From DATMER01 sp963741305 (GTDB lineage: Bacteria; Acidobacteriota; Thermoanaerobaculia; Multivoradales; UBA5704), in the NCBI GenBank assembly GCA_963741305.1, contig CAVUHL010000003.1, forward strand, positions 2,480,001-2,544,000: a stretch of DNA of 64,000 nucleotides, given 5' to 3'. This document shows positions 21,318-29,125 of this stretch, piece by piece. The notes under the pieces were generated by a model. It did not search any database and was not told the origin of the DNA. It saw only the letters and a list, made by a program, of their open reading frames with translations. Both the position numbers and the translations under genes were made by a program. Each line of letters opens with the position of its first letter. The stretch's first letter is position 1.

Positions 21318-22501
21318 GGCCGTACCAGGATCTCGAACTCCTCATCCGAGTCGGGCCAGTTGGCGATCTCGAGCTGCGCCTTGAGCGTCCAGATGACCTT
21401 GTTGTTTTCCGACGCGAAGGTGGGCAGGGTGTCGGCCGGCACGGCGAAGCTCGTGGAGCCCGAGAGCATCTGATAGGAATCGGTCGAGTCCACGACCGGG
21501 AACGTGGCGAAGGGCTTGACCTCGGTGTAGGTGCTGGTGCCGCGGCGGTAGCGGACCTCTTCCTTCCCTTCCAGCGTGACCTGGAGCCTGCGGGCTCCGC
21601 CCGTGGCTCCGTTGAGCCGCCACTGGAGGTAGGCCACCTCTCCGAGCTTCAGGCTCCCAGGGCTCAGGGTCAGCTGTGGCCGTGGATTGAACAGCACCAG
21701 GAGTTGCCGGAAGGCCGAGTAGATCAGGAGGAGCCCGATCAGCCCGAAGAGGACGAGGACGGCTACGATGCAGCCCGGACCCTCCTGGGGTTGGATCACC
21801 GCGAACCAGGCGACCGTCCAGACGATCCCGTTCCAGATAAGGCTCGCAAAGATCAGCCCGATCAGCTTGCGCAGGGGGGTCGCCTTGGGCTTGAGCTCGA
21901 CGGAACCATGAGCATCATCCCCCTGCGGGTTGGTCACTCCGAACGGCGCTCCCGGGTCGAGCTTCACGGCCGGGGCTGGCCCCGAGGCCCCGCTCCTGAA
22001 GCCACCGCTCAGCACCCAGAACATTCCGATGACCCCAGGCAGGAAGAACAGGAGCCCGAAGAGGCCGAAGAAGTAGCTGCCGGACAACTCCCGCGAGATC
22101 ACGGCCTCGGCCGTGTCGCCCGGGTTGACATAGCAGGTCGTCTGAGCGCCCACGGGATAGCGGGCGACGACCTCGGCCTTGCCGTCGTAGCCGCCGGAGT
22201 AAACGTTTCCCGAAAAGTCGTAGGTGGCGGACCGGTGATCGACGCCGCCGGCGTTGTAGGCGGCATTGACCAGGACCCTGTAGGTGGTGCCGTCGTCGCT
22301 TGTGCTCTCGTCCACCCGGCTTTCGACGACCGTGCACGGGACCGGCGCCCAGGACCGGGCGGCGATGACCTTGCCCATGGGCTTCACGAGCAGGAACCAG
22401 AGGATCCCGCCGCCGACGACAGCGAAAATCAGGAAGAAAAGCGCCATGCAGCCGGGGCCCGGGTCTCCCCCCTTTTTGAGGCGGTTGGTGAGGGAGCTCA
22501 T
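21314..22501 (-). CDS. DUF3592-type membrane protein
   Basis: From ATG 22501 this is 395 aa: a basic start, TM1 (CMALFFLIFAVVGGGILWFL), and a DUF3592-like extracytoplasmic beta domain. That domain includes SWAPVPCTVVESRVDEST, TYRVLVNAAYNAGGVDHRSA and VGAQTTCYVNPGD. TM2 follows (FFGLFGLLFFLPGVIGMFWV), then two more helices near 235-290, and a C-terminal beta-sandwich domain holding NPRPQLTLSPGSLKLGEVA. The function of DUF3592 proteins is unknown. The gene overlaps its neighbours on both sides by 4 bp, so the small upstream protein, this protein and the P-loop ATPase probably form one complex. Confidence 0.78.
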   Translation of the reverse strand: MSSLTNRLKKGGDPGPGCMALFFLIFAVVGGGILWFLLVKPMGKVIAARSWAPVPCTVVESRVDESTSDDGTTYRVLVNAAYNAGGVDHRSATYDFSGNVYSGGYDGKAEVVARYPVGAQTTCYVNPGDTAEAVISRELSGSYFFGLFGLLFFLPGVIGMFWVLSGGFRSGASGPAPAVKLDPGAPFGVTNPQGDDAHGSVELKPKATPLRKLIGLIFASLIWNGIVWTVAWFAVIQPQEGPGCIVAVLVLFGLIGLLLIYSAFRQLLVLFNPRPQLTLSPGSLKLGEVAYLQWRLNGATGGARRLQVTLEGKEEVRYRRGTSTYTEVKPFATFPVVDSTDSYQMLSGSTSFAVPADTLPTFASENNKVIWTLKAQLEIANWPDSDEEFEILVRP

Positions 22502-22875
22502 GCGCCAGGCGCCTCCATGGGCAAGACCCGGATCTCGTCTCCAGTCGGGGAGACGACGAGCTCGACGCGGCCGGAGCCCTCGCCCGGCAGGGCCACCACC
22601 TCGACGGCCCAGATCAGGGAGATCAGACTGCCCGAGAAGCTGAACGGACCCTCGGGCAGGCGGAAGCTGAACTTGCGCTGGTCCTGCGCGCCTGGCACAG
22701 GAAAGGCCTCTTCCTGGACCACGACGACATCCTGGGTCCCCTTGCCCTTGGTATACCAGAAGAGCCGCGCCACGACTTCGGCCGGCGGCGGGTCGAGCTG
22801 CCACCAGGCACGGCCGGCCACTTCATCGCCGGGGCGGAAGGAGGTGACGCCATCGCGGGTCTCGACCTGGATCAT
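22498..22875 (-). CDS. Hypothetical protein, first gene of the DUF3592/ATPase operon
   Basis: The 125-aa product (MIQVETRDGVTSFRPGDEVA) is beta-strand-rich, with no signal peptide or membrane helix. VEVVALPGEGSGRVELVVSP and a PGDEVAGRAWW segment suggest an arrestin-like or immunoglobulin-like sandwich. I do not recognise the family. It starts 32 bp from the divergent S41 peptidase gene and overlaps the DUF3592 gene by 4 bp. An upstream start at 22914 would cross into that divergent gene and was rejected. Confidence 0.65.
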   Translation of the reverse strand: MIQVETRDGVTSFRPGDEVAGRAWWQLDPPPAEVVARLFWYTKGKGTQDVVVVQEEAFPVPGAQDQRKFSFRLPEGPFSFSGSLISLIWAVEVVALPGEGSGRVELVVSPTGDEIRVLPMEAPGA

Positions 22876-22907
22876 GGGCGGAGGCCATTGTAATACTCTC
22901 TCCGGCC

Positions 22908-24263
22908 ATGGCACAGCGCAGATTTCCGATCCTCCTTCTCACAACATTTCTGCTCGCCTCCGGAGCCCTGGAAGGGCGCCAGCATGTAGCCCGGGGCGTA
23001 AGCCCCGGGAAAGCCACCCCAAAAACAACCCGAGCCCCGGAGGGGCGACAGCAGGGCCAGGGGCGCGAGCCCCGCGGCGGGAGGGGGAGGGTGCCGCCCC
23101 TCCGGGAGTCGGGAATGTGTTTGGCCCCTTACCCGGGGCTCACGCCCCGGGCTACATGCTGCCGCCCCTCCGGGGCTGGTCTGGTAAGACATGCTGTAGC
23201 GAAAAGCTCCGACTTCTCCACTCTCGGCAACGAGATCGTGGACATGGTGCGGGAGCGCTTCATGGACGCCGGGAAGGCCGCGCGCTGGGCGGAGAAACAT
23301 GAAAGCTATGCCGCTGGCATCCAGGACCGGGCGGCGTTCCGCGACGAGACCCGGCGCATCCTGGCGGAGCTGGAGACCTCGCACACCCAGTACTACATCC
23401 CCGGCGACCCGGGGTACCACGACCTGCTGGCCATCTTCGAGTCGTTCCTGGAGCGCGATCCGAAGACCGGGAGCGTGGGGATGGTCACGGCGGACGGATT
23501 CGTCGTGAAGGCGTTCGCGGGCGGGCCGGCCGCGAAGGCCGGGCTGCGGCAGGGGGACCGCATCGTCTCGCAAAGGCAGGAGGGCAAGGAGGCCGTGCTG
23601 GAGGTGCAGAGCCGGCGGGATGAGCCGGCGCGGACCGTCCGTCTGACTCCCCGGCTCATCAGTCCCAAGGAGGAATGGCTGGAGGATCAGCGCGCCGGAT
23701 CGCGGGTGATCGAGCACAAGGGCCGGCGGATCGCCTACGCCCCGCTCTGGTCGTGCGCTGGCGAGGAACACCAGGACCTCCTGGAAGAAGCAATTCAGGG
23801 GGACTTCGCGGACGCCGACGCCCTGGTGATCGATTTCCGCGGCGGCTGGGGCGGCTGCAACCCCGGTTTCGTCCAGCTCTTCGACCCGGCCGCGCCCGAC
23901 CTGACGCGGATCGACCGCGACGGCAAGAGGACGACTTACTCCCCGAGCTGGCGCAAGCCCGTGGCCATCCTGATCGACGGCGGGGTGCGGAGCGGCAAGG
24001 AGGTGGTCTCGCGGGCGCTTCAGCGCTCGAAGAGGGCGAAGCTGGTCGGCGAGCGCACGGCGGGCGCCGTGGTCGCCGGCCAGATCATCCCTCTCTCAGA
24101 TGACTCGCTGCTCTATCTGGCCATCCAGGACATCGTGGTGGACTGCGAGCGCTTGGAGGGAGTAGGCGTGGAGCCCGACGTGGAGGTCCCGGCCGGCCTG
24201 GAGTTTCCCGAGGGGCGCGACCCCCAGCTCGAGCGGGCGTTGGAGGTGCTCGCGGCTCGTTGA
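22908..24263 (+). CDS. S41-type (tail-specific/CtpA-like) peptidase with inserted palindromic repeat
   Basis: This 451-aa protein starts with a signal peptide (MAQRRFPILLLTTFLLASGA). Next come about 75 residues encoded by a palindromic repeat (22964-23178), and then the mature domain begins. That domain has a helical N-terminal part (VDMVRERFMDAGKAARWAEK), a PDZ domain at about 190-240 (GFVVKAFAGGPAAKAGLRQGD) and an S41 core with ALVIDFRGGWGG, PVAILIDGGVRSGKEVV and GERTAGAVV. In the usual catalytic Ser-x-x-Lys site, here GVRSGKE, Ser is followed by Gly-Lys, so activity is plausible but not certain. It probably cleaves envelope proteins. Confidence 0.82.
   Translation: MAQRRFPILLLTTFLLASGALEGRQHVARGVSPGKATPKTTRAPEGRQQGQGREPRGGRGRVPPLRESGMCLAPYPGLTPRATCCRPSGAGLVRHAVAKSSDFSTLGNEIVDMVRERFMDAGKAARWAEKHESYAAGIQDRAAFRDETRRILAELETSHTQYYIPGDPGYHDLLAIFESFLERDPKTGSVGMVTADGFVVKAFAGGPAAKAGLRQGDRIVSQRQEGKEAVLEVQSRRDEPARTVRLTPRLISPKEEWLEDQRAGSRVIEHKGRRIAYAPLWSCAGEEHQDLLEEAIQGDFADADALVIDFRGGWGGCNPGFVQLFDPAAPDLTRIDRDGKRTTYSPSWRKPVAILIDGGVRSGKEVVSRALQRSKRAKLVGERTAGAVVAGQIIPLSDDSLLYLAIQDIVVDCERLEGVGVEPDVEVPAGLEFPEGRDPQLERALEVLAAR
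22964..23178. repeat. REP-like palindromic element inside the S41 gene (three ~47-bp units)
   Basis: The left unit (22964-23010) contains GCATGTAGCCCGGGGCGT. It recurs inverted at 23131-23178 (ACGCCCCGGGCTACATGC). A diverged direct copy lies at 23032-23078 (GAGCCCCGGAGGGGCGACAG). Each unit is itself a GC-rich dyad (CCCGGGGCG...AGCCCCGGG). The whole element keeps the reading frame of the host gene open, adding Arg/Gly/Pro-rich residues between signal peptide and mature protein. Confidence 0.85.
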
Positions 24264-24274
24264 ATTGCTGTCGA

Positions 24275-24670
24275 TCAGCCGCTCGGCGGGATGTGCTGCG
24301 GTACAAGGCCACAAGCAGCCATTCTTCGGAAATCCCCATCCAACGACCAGACCGTCGAGTCTTGCTCCGCCGCAAGCACTCCGATTAGCAGATCTGCAAA
24401 CCCGAACCGCTCGCCGGCTCGGGATGCCGTATCCAGCCACGAGTCCATCAGCCTCCACGTTGAATCTAATGGATAAAACGTCGGTATCGCGGCAAGCACT
24501 CGTCGAATACGGGGGCGGTCCTGAAGCGAAGAGCCGGTCAGAACCTCGATCAGCACAGGCGCGGCCAGCGCGACAGCATCTGATCTCAAAAGCTCGCGCA
24601 AGTGAGCCGCCTCGACTCCGGAAGCGGACCGGAGGGCCGCCACCCAGACTGACGTATCGACGAAGATCAC
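24275..24670 (-). CDS. PIN-domain toxin (VapC family)
   Basis: This 131-aa protein has the PIN-fold acidic quartet: Asp in MIFVDTSVWVAAL, Glu in APVLIEVLTG, and Asp residues in GFADLLIGVLA and WSLDGDFRR. VapC toxins are Mg-dependent RNases that cut tRNA or rRNA. Its start overlaps the stop of the putative antitoxin by 4 bp. It converges on the S41 gene with an 11-bp gap. Confidence 0.88.
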   Translation of the reverse strand: MIFVDTSVWVAALRSASGVEAAHLRELLRSDAVALAAPVLIEVLTGSSLQDRPRIRRVLAAIPTFYPLDSTWRLMDSWLDTASRAGERFGFADLLIGVLAAEQDSTVWSLDGDFRRMAACGLVPQHIPPSG

Positions 24671-24933
24671 GGGCGGCGGCGGGACTTGGGGATGTCGATC
24701 TCCAGGTCTACCGAACCCAGGAGGGAAATCAGCTCTTCGATCCGGTCCCGACGGACCGCCTCGTTCAGGAAGGGCACAGCGTCAGCGGTCCTGGATCTGA
24801 AGCCCTCTACGCCGAAACCCCGAGGGGGATCGAGCGGCTTGATCTTTACGTTTTCCGGCGGCGCCTTCTCGCAGAGAGGCGTAGATCGACTCGCCTTCTC
24901 TCGACGCGTCTTTCCCGGAAGAGATTTCTTCAT
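24667..24933 (-). CDS. Putative VapB-type antitoxin
   Basis: This 88-aa basic protein starts MKKSLPGKTRREKASRSTPL and ends in an acidic-amphipathic tail (RRDRIEELISLLGSVDLEID), as expected for the toxin-wrapping segment of an antitoxin. I see no clear ribbon-helix-helix or AbrB motif, so the assignment rests on position: it precedes vapC with a 4-bp overlap. An ATGAAGAAA start follows a GGAG-like sequence. Confidence 0.65.
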   Translation of the reverse strand: MKKSLPGKTRREKASRSTPLCEKAPPENVKIKPLDPPRGFGVEGFRSRTADAVPFLNEAVRRDRIEELISLLGSVDLEIDIPKSRRRP

Positions 24934-24971
24934 GGCGGAAGGCTAACTCCTTTACCTGAGCCGGTCAATCC

Positions 24972-26180
24972 TCATTCATACCGCAGCGATTCGATAGGGT
25001 CCAGACTGGCAGCCCGGCGGGCCGGGAGGATGCCGAAGAAGATCCCCACCGCGGCCGAGAAGAAGAAGGCGATCATCACCGCTTCAGGGGAGATGGCGGT
25101 GTTCCAGCCGGCCATCTTCGAGAGCGCCGTCGCGCCGCCGATGCCCACTCCGATCCCGATCAGGCCGCCCACCAGGCAGAGCGTCAGCGATTCGATGAGG
25201 AACTGCAGGAGGATGTCCCGCTTCCTTGCTCCCAGCGCCTTGCGCACGCCGATCTCCCGCGTGCGCTCGGTCACCGAGACCAGCATGATGTTCATGATGC
25301 CGATGCCGCCCACCAGGAGCGACACCATCGCGATGCCGGCGAGCAGGAAGGAAAAGGTCCGCGTCGTGGCCTGAAAGGTCTCCAGCAGCGTGGTCTGGTT
25401 GCGGATGTTGAAATCGCTCGGCTGGGCCGGGCGCAGCCGGTGCTCGCGGCGCAGCACGGAGTCGGTCTCGTTGATCGCGGCGTCGAGCTGGCTCGCGGCG
25501 GTCGCCTGCACGTAGATGGTGCCCACGCGCTCCTCGCCGAAGACGCGGACCTGAGCCGTGCTCAGAGGGATGTAGACGTTGTCGTCCGGGTTGCCGAAGC
25601 CGACCTGCCCCTTGGCCTGCATCACCCCGATCACCTCGAAGGGGATGCCGCGCACGCGGATCGTCTCGCCGAGCAGCGACTCGGTCGGGATCTTGAGCGG
25701 ATCGCCGACCGCCGCTCCGAGCAAGGCCACGCGGCGCCGGCCGCGCTCCTCGGCCTCGGTGAACAGGCGGCCAGACGCGAGGTTGTGGTTCTGGATCGAG
25801 AAGTAGCTCGGCCAGACGCCGTAGACCGGCAGGTTGCCGTTCGACGCGCCGTACTCCACCTGGAGCCGGCGCTGCATCTCGGGGCTGACCGCCTGGATGG
25901 CGCGTGGGCTTTCCAGGAGGGCGCGGGCGTCCTTGGCCACAAGGCGGGCCTCGCCGCGGTCGACTCCGCCGAAGAACTCCTGGCCGGGGCGGACCGTGAC
26001 CACGTTCACGCCCATCCCCTGGAGGCGCGCCTGCACCTGGCGCTGCGCCCCTTCGCCCAGCGCCACCATGGTGATCACCGCGGCGATGCCGATGATGATG
26101 CCCAGCGCAGTCAGGAACGAGCGCAGCTTGTTGGCGCGGATCGCTTCCAGCGCGACCCGGAAGATCTCCGTGATCAGCAC
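24972..26180 (-). CDS. MacB-like ABC transporter permease (FtsX family)
   Basis: This 402-aa protein starts at GTG 26180, immediately after the stop of the upstream adaptor gene. It has TM1 (LRSFLTALGIIIGIAAVITM), a large periplasmic MacB_PCD domain, then an FtsX domain with three helices. These include IAMVSLLVGGIGIMNIMLVS, VTERTREIGVRKALGARKRD and a final PIESLRYE. The GIxxALGARRRDI coupling helix is present. Unlike full MacB, it has no N-terminal ATPase domain, and no ABC ATPase gene lies next to it. Confidence 0.9.
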   Translation of the reverse strand: MLITEIFRVALEAIRANKLRSFLTALGIIIGIAAVITMVALGEGAQRQVQARLQGMGVNVVTVRPGQEFFGGVDRGEARLVAKDARALLESPRAIQAVSPEMQRRLQVEYGASNGNLPVYGVWPSYFSIQNHNLASGRLFTEAEERGRRRVALLGAAVGDPLKIPTESLLGETIRVRGIPFEVIGVMQAKGQVGFGNPDDNVYIPLSTAQVRVFGEERVGTIYVQATAASQLDAAINETDSVLRREHRLRPAQPSDFNIRNQTTLLETFQATTRTFSFLLAGIAMVSLLVGGIGIMNIMLVSVTERTREIGVRKALGARKRDILLQFLIESLTLCLVGGLIGIGVGIGGATALSKMAGWNTAISPEAVMIAFFFSAAVGIFFGILPARRAASLDPIESLRYE

Positions 26181-27527
26181 CTAGTTGCCTCCCCGTCCAC
26201 CACTCCGCTGGCCACTGCTGCTGGAACCACCACTGCCGCCGCCGAGCATGCCGCCGCCGGCCCGCTGCCGCATCCGTTCGGCGGACTGCTGCTGCTGCTG
26301 CTGCAGGCGCGCCACGGAGATCAGGTAGACCTCGGTGCCCGGCTCGAGCCCGCGCACCACTTCGGTGTAGTCCCAGTCGGAGAGTCCGAGGAGGACCGTC
26401 TTGGGCTCCGGACCGTTCGCGCCCTTGACGAACACCACGCCGGGACGCACATCCCCGCCGCCAGCGTTCATGGCCCGCTCGCCGCCAGTCCGTCCGTCAC
26501 CGCCACCCTGCCCCTGTCGCCCCTGGCGCTCGTTCCGGAGTTTTGCCAGCTGGTCGCGGACGTCCTTCTCTTCCAGGCCGAGGGCCGTGCCGGCCGCGGG
26601 AGCGTCCCGCAGCGAGGCCACGGCGCCGTTGGGCACGGCGACGACCCCGTCACGGTTGGCGACCTCGATCCCCACCTCGGCGTTCATGCCCGGCTTGAGC
26701 AGCCGGTCGGGGTTGGGAAGCTCGACCAGGACCGGGAACATCGTCACATTCTGTTCCACGACCGCCTGGGGCTCGATCTTGATCACCGTGCCGCGGAAGG
26801 TCCGGCCCGGGTAGGCCTCGACCTCGACGGCCGCGGCCTGCCCTGGCTGGATGCGGCCGATGTCCACCTCATCCACCAGGGCCCGCGCCCGCACCATGGC
26901 GAGGTCGGCCATCTTGATCAGCGTCGTGCCGCCGGAGACGTTGCCGCTGGCCGAGGCGATGATCTGGCCCTGCTCGACCGTCTTCTCGATGACGGTGCCG
27001 CTGATGGGCGCGCGGATGGTCACGTCGCCGGTCTTCTCCTGGGCCAGCTCCAGGTTGGTCTGGGCCTTGAGGAGCTGGGCGCGGGCGTTGGTCTCTTCCA
27101 GTTGGCTGTTCTCCAGATCCTGGGTGCTCAGGATTCCTTCCTTGGCGAGCTTTTCGGCGCGCTTGCGCTGGGCCTGAGCGGTCTGGACCCGGGCGCGGGC
27201 CAGCCCCATGTCCGCCGCCGCCTGCGCGTAGCTGTTGCGCACGTCGCGCGGATCGACGCTGGCGATCAGGGCGCCCTGCTGGACCTCGTCGCCGGTCTCG
27301 ACGGTGATCTGGGTTATCTCCCCGGAGACCTTGGACTTGACCTCCACCACCCGGACCGGCTCGATCTGCCCCGAAGACTCGGCGCGGATCTCCAGGTCCC
27401 GGCGCTCCACGGCGGCGACGTCCGGAGCGGCCTGCGCCTCATCGGTCTCTCCCTTGCCGTTGCAGCCGGCCAGGGACAGGATCAACCCTGCGGCCAACAG
27501 CAGGGAATGTAGTTTTGGAATCTTCAC
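26181..27527 (-). CDS. MacA/HlyD-type periplasmic adaptor lipoprotein
   Basis: From GTG 27527 (GGAGG 8 nt upstream) the product has 448 aa. A lipoprotein signal (SLLLAAGLILSLAGC) comes first. The lipoyl/barrel-sandwich halves (SGQIEPVRVVEVKSKVSGEI and IRAPISGTVIEKTVEQGQII) flank a long alpha-hairpin at about 100-190. Beta-barrel and membrane-proximal domains follow, and the protein ends in a Gly/Gln/Ser-rich tail. It would link the FtsX-type permease to an outer-membrane channel for efflux or export. The low-complexity tail (QQQQQSAERMRQRAGGG...) is unusual for MacA. Confidence 0.9.
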   Translation of the reverse strand: MKIPKLHSLLLAAGLILSLAGCNGKGETDEAQAAPDVAAVERRDLEIRAESSGQIEPVRVVEVKSKVSGEITQITVETGDEVQQGALIASVDPRDVRNSYAQAAADMGLARARVQTAQAQRKRAEKLAKEGILSTQDLENSQLEETNARAQLLKAQTNLELAQEKTGDVTIRAPISGTVIEKTVEQGQIIASASGNVSGGTTLIKMADLAMVRARALVDEVDIGRIQPGQAAAVEVEAYPGRTFRGTVIKIEPQAVVEQNVTMFPVLVELPNPDRLLKPGMNAEVGIEVANRDGVVAVPNGAVASLRDAPAAGTALGLEEKDVRDQLAKLRNERQGRQGQGGGDGRTGGERAMNAGGGDVRPGVVFVKGANGPEPKTVLLGLSDWDYTEVVRGLEPGTEVYLISVARLQQQQQQSAERMRQRAGGGMLGGGSGGSSSSGQRSGGRGGN

Positions 27528-27561
27528 GTGTCTTCCTCCCTCAACCCTCTTCAACAGACTC

Positions 27562-27990
27562 CTAGCAAGATCCACTCCCGGTATCCTCCCACAGGTCGGC
27601 CCGGAAGGCCGGCCAGGCGTCATGCAGGTACAGCCCGAAGGGAATCCACCAGATCAGGTCGTTGGTCACGCAGAGGGCCAGGGTGGCGGGAGGCCAGGCG
27701 CCCCGAAGGAGTAGCAGGCCGAGCCCGATGGGTCCAAGGATCTTTCCCGTAAGCCCCACCGCCGCCATCAGCCATCCACGCTCAGGACGGCGTGCGATCT
27801 CCAGGTAGAGGATGCCGTAGAGCCCCACCACCATGGCCAGGCAGGCGAAGATCTCGGGATAGCGTTGCGGCGGCATGCCCGCAAAGCGGAAGAGCCAACC
27901 CGGATCGAGGGCCGAGTAGAGCCCCCAGGCGATGTTGTAGAGGCCCGCCGCCAAGAAGACAGCACGGTGCCAGCGGCGGCGAGGAATCAC
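27562..27990 (-). CDS. Small integral membrane protein
   Basis: This 142-aa protein has four predicted helices: AVFLAAGLYNIAWGLYSAL, IFACLAMVVGLYGILYLEIA, WLMAAVGLTGKILGPIGLGL and ALCVTNDLIWWIPFGLYL. A conserved-looking NDLIWW motif lies near the C-terminus. The pattern is common in uncharacterised bacterial alkyl-chain or DoxX-like small membrane proteins, but I assign no family. It lies 34 bp upstream of the adaptor gene on the same strand and may be the first gene of that operon. Confidence 0.72.
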   Translation of the reverse strand: MIPRRRWHRAVFLAAGLYNIAWGLYSALDPGWLFRFAGMPPQRYPEIFACLAMVVGLYGILYLEIARRPERGWLMAAVGLTGKILGPIGLGLLLLRGAWPPATLALCVTNDLIWWIPFGLYLHDAWPAFRADLWEDTGSGSC

Positions 27991-28018
27991 GGTGGGATCT
28001 TAGCGGAAAGAGCCCCCA

Positions 28019-28165
28019 CCCCCCGGGCGCCATGAATGTCGCCCCTACAAGCCAGCTCCGACCTTGCTTGTAGGGGCGTGATTCATCACGCCCTCCGGGC
28101 GGATAGGCGCTCGGGCGGGCGGCCCGCCCACGCCGGGGAGAACGCCGCTCCCGCGAGGGAGCGGC
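28019..28165. repeat. Intergenic palindromic repeat element (REP/BIME-like)
   Basis: A large dyad has its left arm at 28032-28052 (GTCGCCCCTACAAGC) and its right arm at 28065-28086 (GCTTGTAGGGGCGTGATTCA). It is extended by GGGCG/CGCCC outside. GGGCGGGC-GGCCCGCCC and a perfect 9-bp hairpin, GCCGCTCCC-GCGA-GGGAGCGGC (28144-28165), follow. The motif GTAGGGGCG-ATTCAT-CGCCC is of the kind dispersed in many bacterial genomes. It separates two co-directional minus-strand genes. Confidence 0.8.
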
Positions 28166-29110
28166 CTACTGCTTCTCCAAACGCGACGCCGCCTCCAGCA
28201 GCCGCGGGTTACCGAACGGCCGCGACGTCATCTCCTCAATCCTCCACGCCCGGGTGACGTGGGCGTTCTCGACCAGGTCGTTCAGCGCGTTGGGCATGCC
28301 TCCCGTGGTGGCGAGGGAGACCGTGCCGAGGCGGAACGGACCGGCGGCCTTGCGGTCGTGGAACATCAGGCCGTAGAAGCTCAGCTCGATCCAGCGGCGG
28401 CCGGGCTCCAGCTCCGACGCGGCCTGCGCCGTGCCGACCGGCTCGCCGGCCATCGAATAGAGCGTGGCGGCCAAGTGGAAGCGGCCGGCGCGGGTGACGT
28501 CCACCTCGGCCGAGACGGCCAGGCTGCCGTCCCGCAGCTCGTCGCGGTAGCGGCCGGTCAGGTGCGCGGCGGGATTGCTGTAGAGGAAGCCGCCCACGCT
28601 CTCGCGGATGTCGCCGTCCAGCAGGCGGGAGCGGACCTTGACCATGTAGCTCGCGGCCAGCTCGGGCTCCAACCCGGCGGGCATCTTCACGCGGGCCGAC
28701 CAGGTGCCGTCACCGGCCTTCTTGTCTATACCCCGGCCGTCGTCCGCATAGGAGAAGGTGGCGACCAGGTCCCCGGCGGCTCCGGCGATCTCGCCGGTGA
28801 CTTCGAGGGCGATGCCATCTTGTACCGTGGCGTAGAGACGGATCGGCCTCCCCACCTCGAAGCTCACGGACTCGGCCCGGACGCTCAGGGCCGGCCCCCT
28901 GTCCTCGGGACCGCGCTGCGTCTGCTCCGTGGCGGTGCGCTTCTCCTTGACCGGATCGGCGTCACCGGGCTCGAGCGCGCGGGAGCTCTCGGGGAAACGG
29001 GCCTGCTCGCGGTACTCGCGGGCCGTCTCGCGGGCGAGCCAGCCCTTCTCCTGGGCGACGGCAGGTATTGCCGCCAGGGCGATCATCACGATTCCAATTG
29101 TCTTGCGCAT
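28166..29110 (-). CDS. Secreted protein, choice-of-anchor X-like
   Basis: This 314-aa protein has a signal peptide (MRKTIGIVMIALAAIPAVAQ) and a charged linker. A beta-sandwich follows with SFSYADDGRGIDKKAGDGTWS-like text, specifically YADDGRGIDKKAGDGTWSAR. The D-D-G-x(n)-G-D-G-x-W/Y-S motif is typical of 'choice-of-anchor X' domains in exported proteins. The C-terminal half is another beta domain (YRDELRDGSLAVSAEVDVTR). It starts 16 bp after the stop of a secreted lipase-like gene, so the two are probably co-expressed and may act together outside the cell. Confidence 0.75.
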   Translation of the reverse strand: MRKTIGIVMIALAAIPAVAQEKGWLARETAREYREQARFPESSRALEPGDADPVKEKRTATEQTQRGPEDRGPALSVRAESVSFEVGRPIRLYATVQDGIALEVTGEIAGAAGDLVATFSYADDGRGIDKKAGDGTWSARVKMPAGLEPELAASYMVKVRSRLLDGDIRESVGGFLYSNPAAHLTGRYRDELRDGSLAVSAEVDVTRAGRFHLAATLYSMAGEPVGTAQAASELEPGRRWIELSFYGLMFHDRKAAGPFRLGTVSLATTGGMPNALNDLVENAHVTRAWRIEEMTSRPFGNPRLLEAASRLEKQ

Positions 29111-29125
29111 GGCTGTCTCCTGGCC

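Noticed and set aside
25440..27512. A 690-codon plus-strand frame opposite the MacA/MacB-like genes
   Set aside because: It is an antisense shadow. The minus strand carries the lipobox, hairpin and FtsX motifs.
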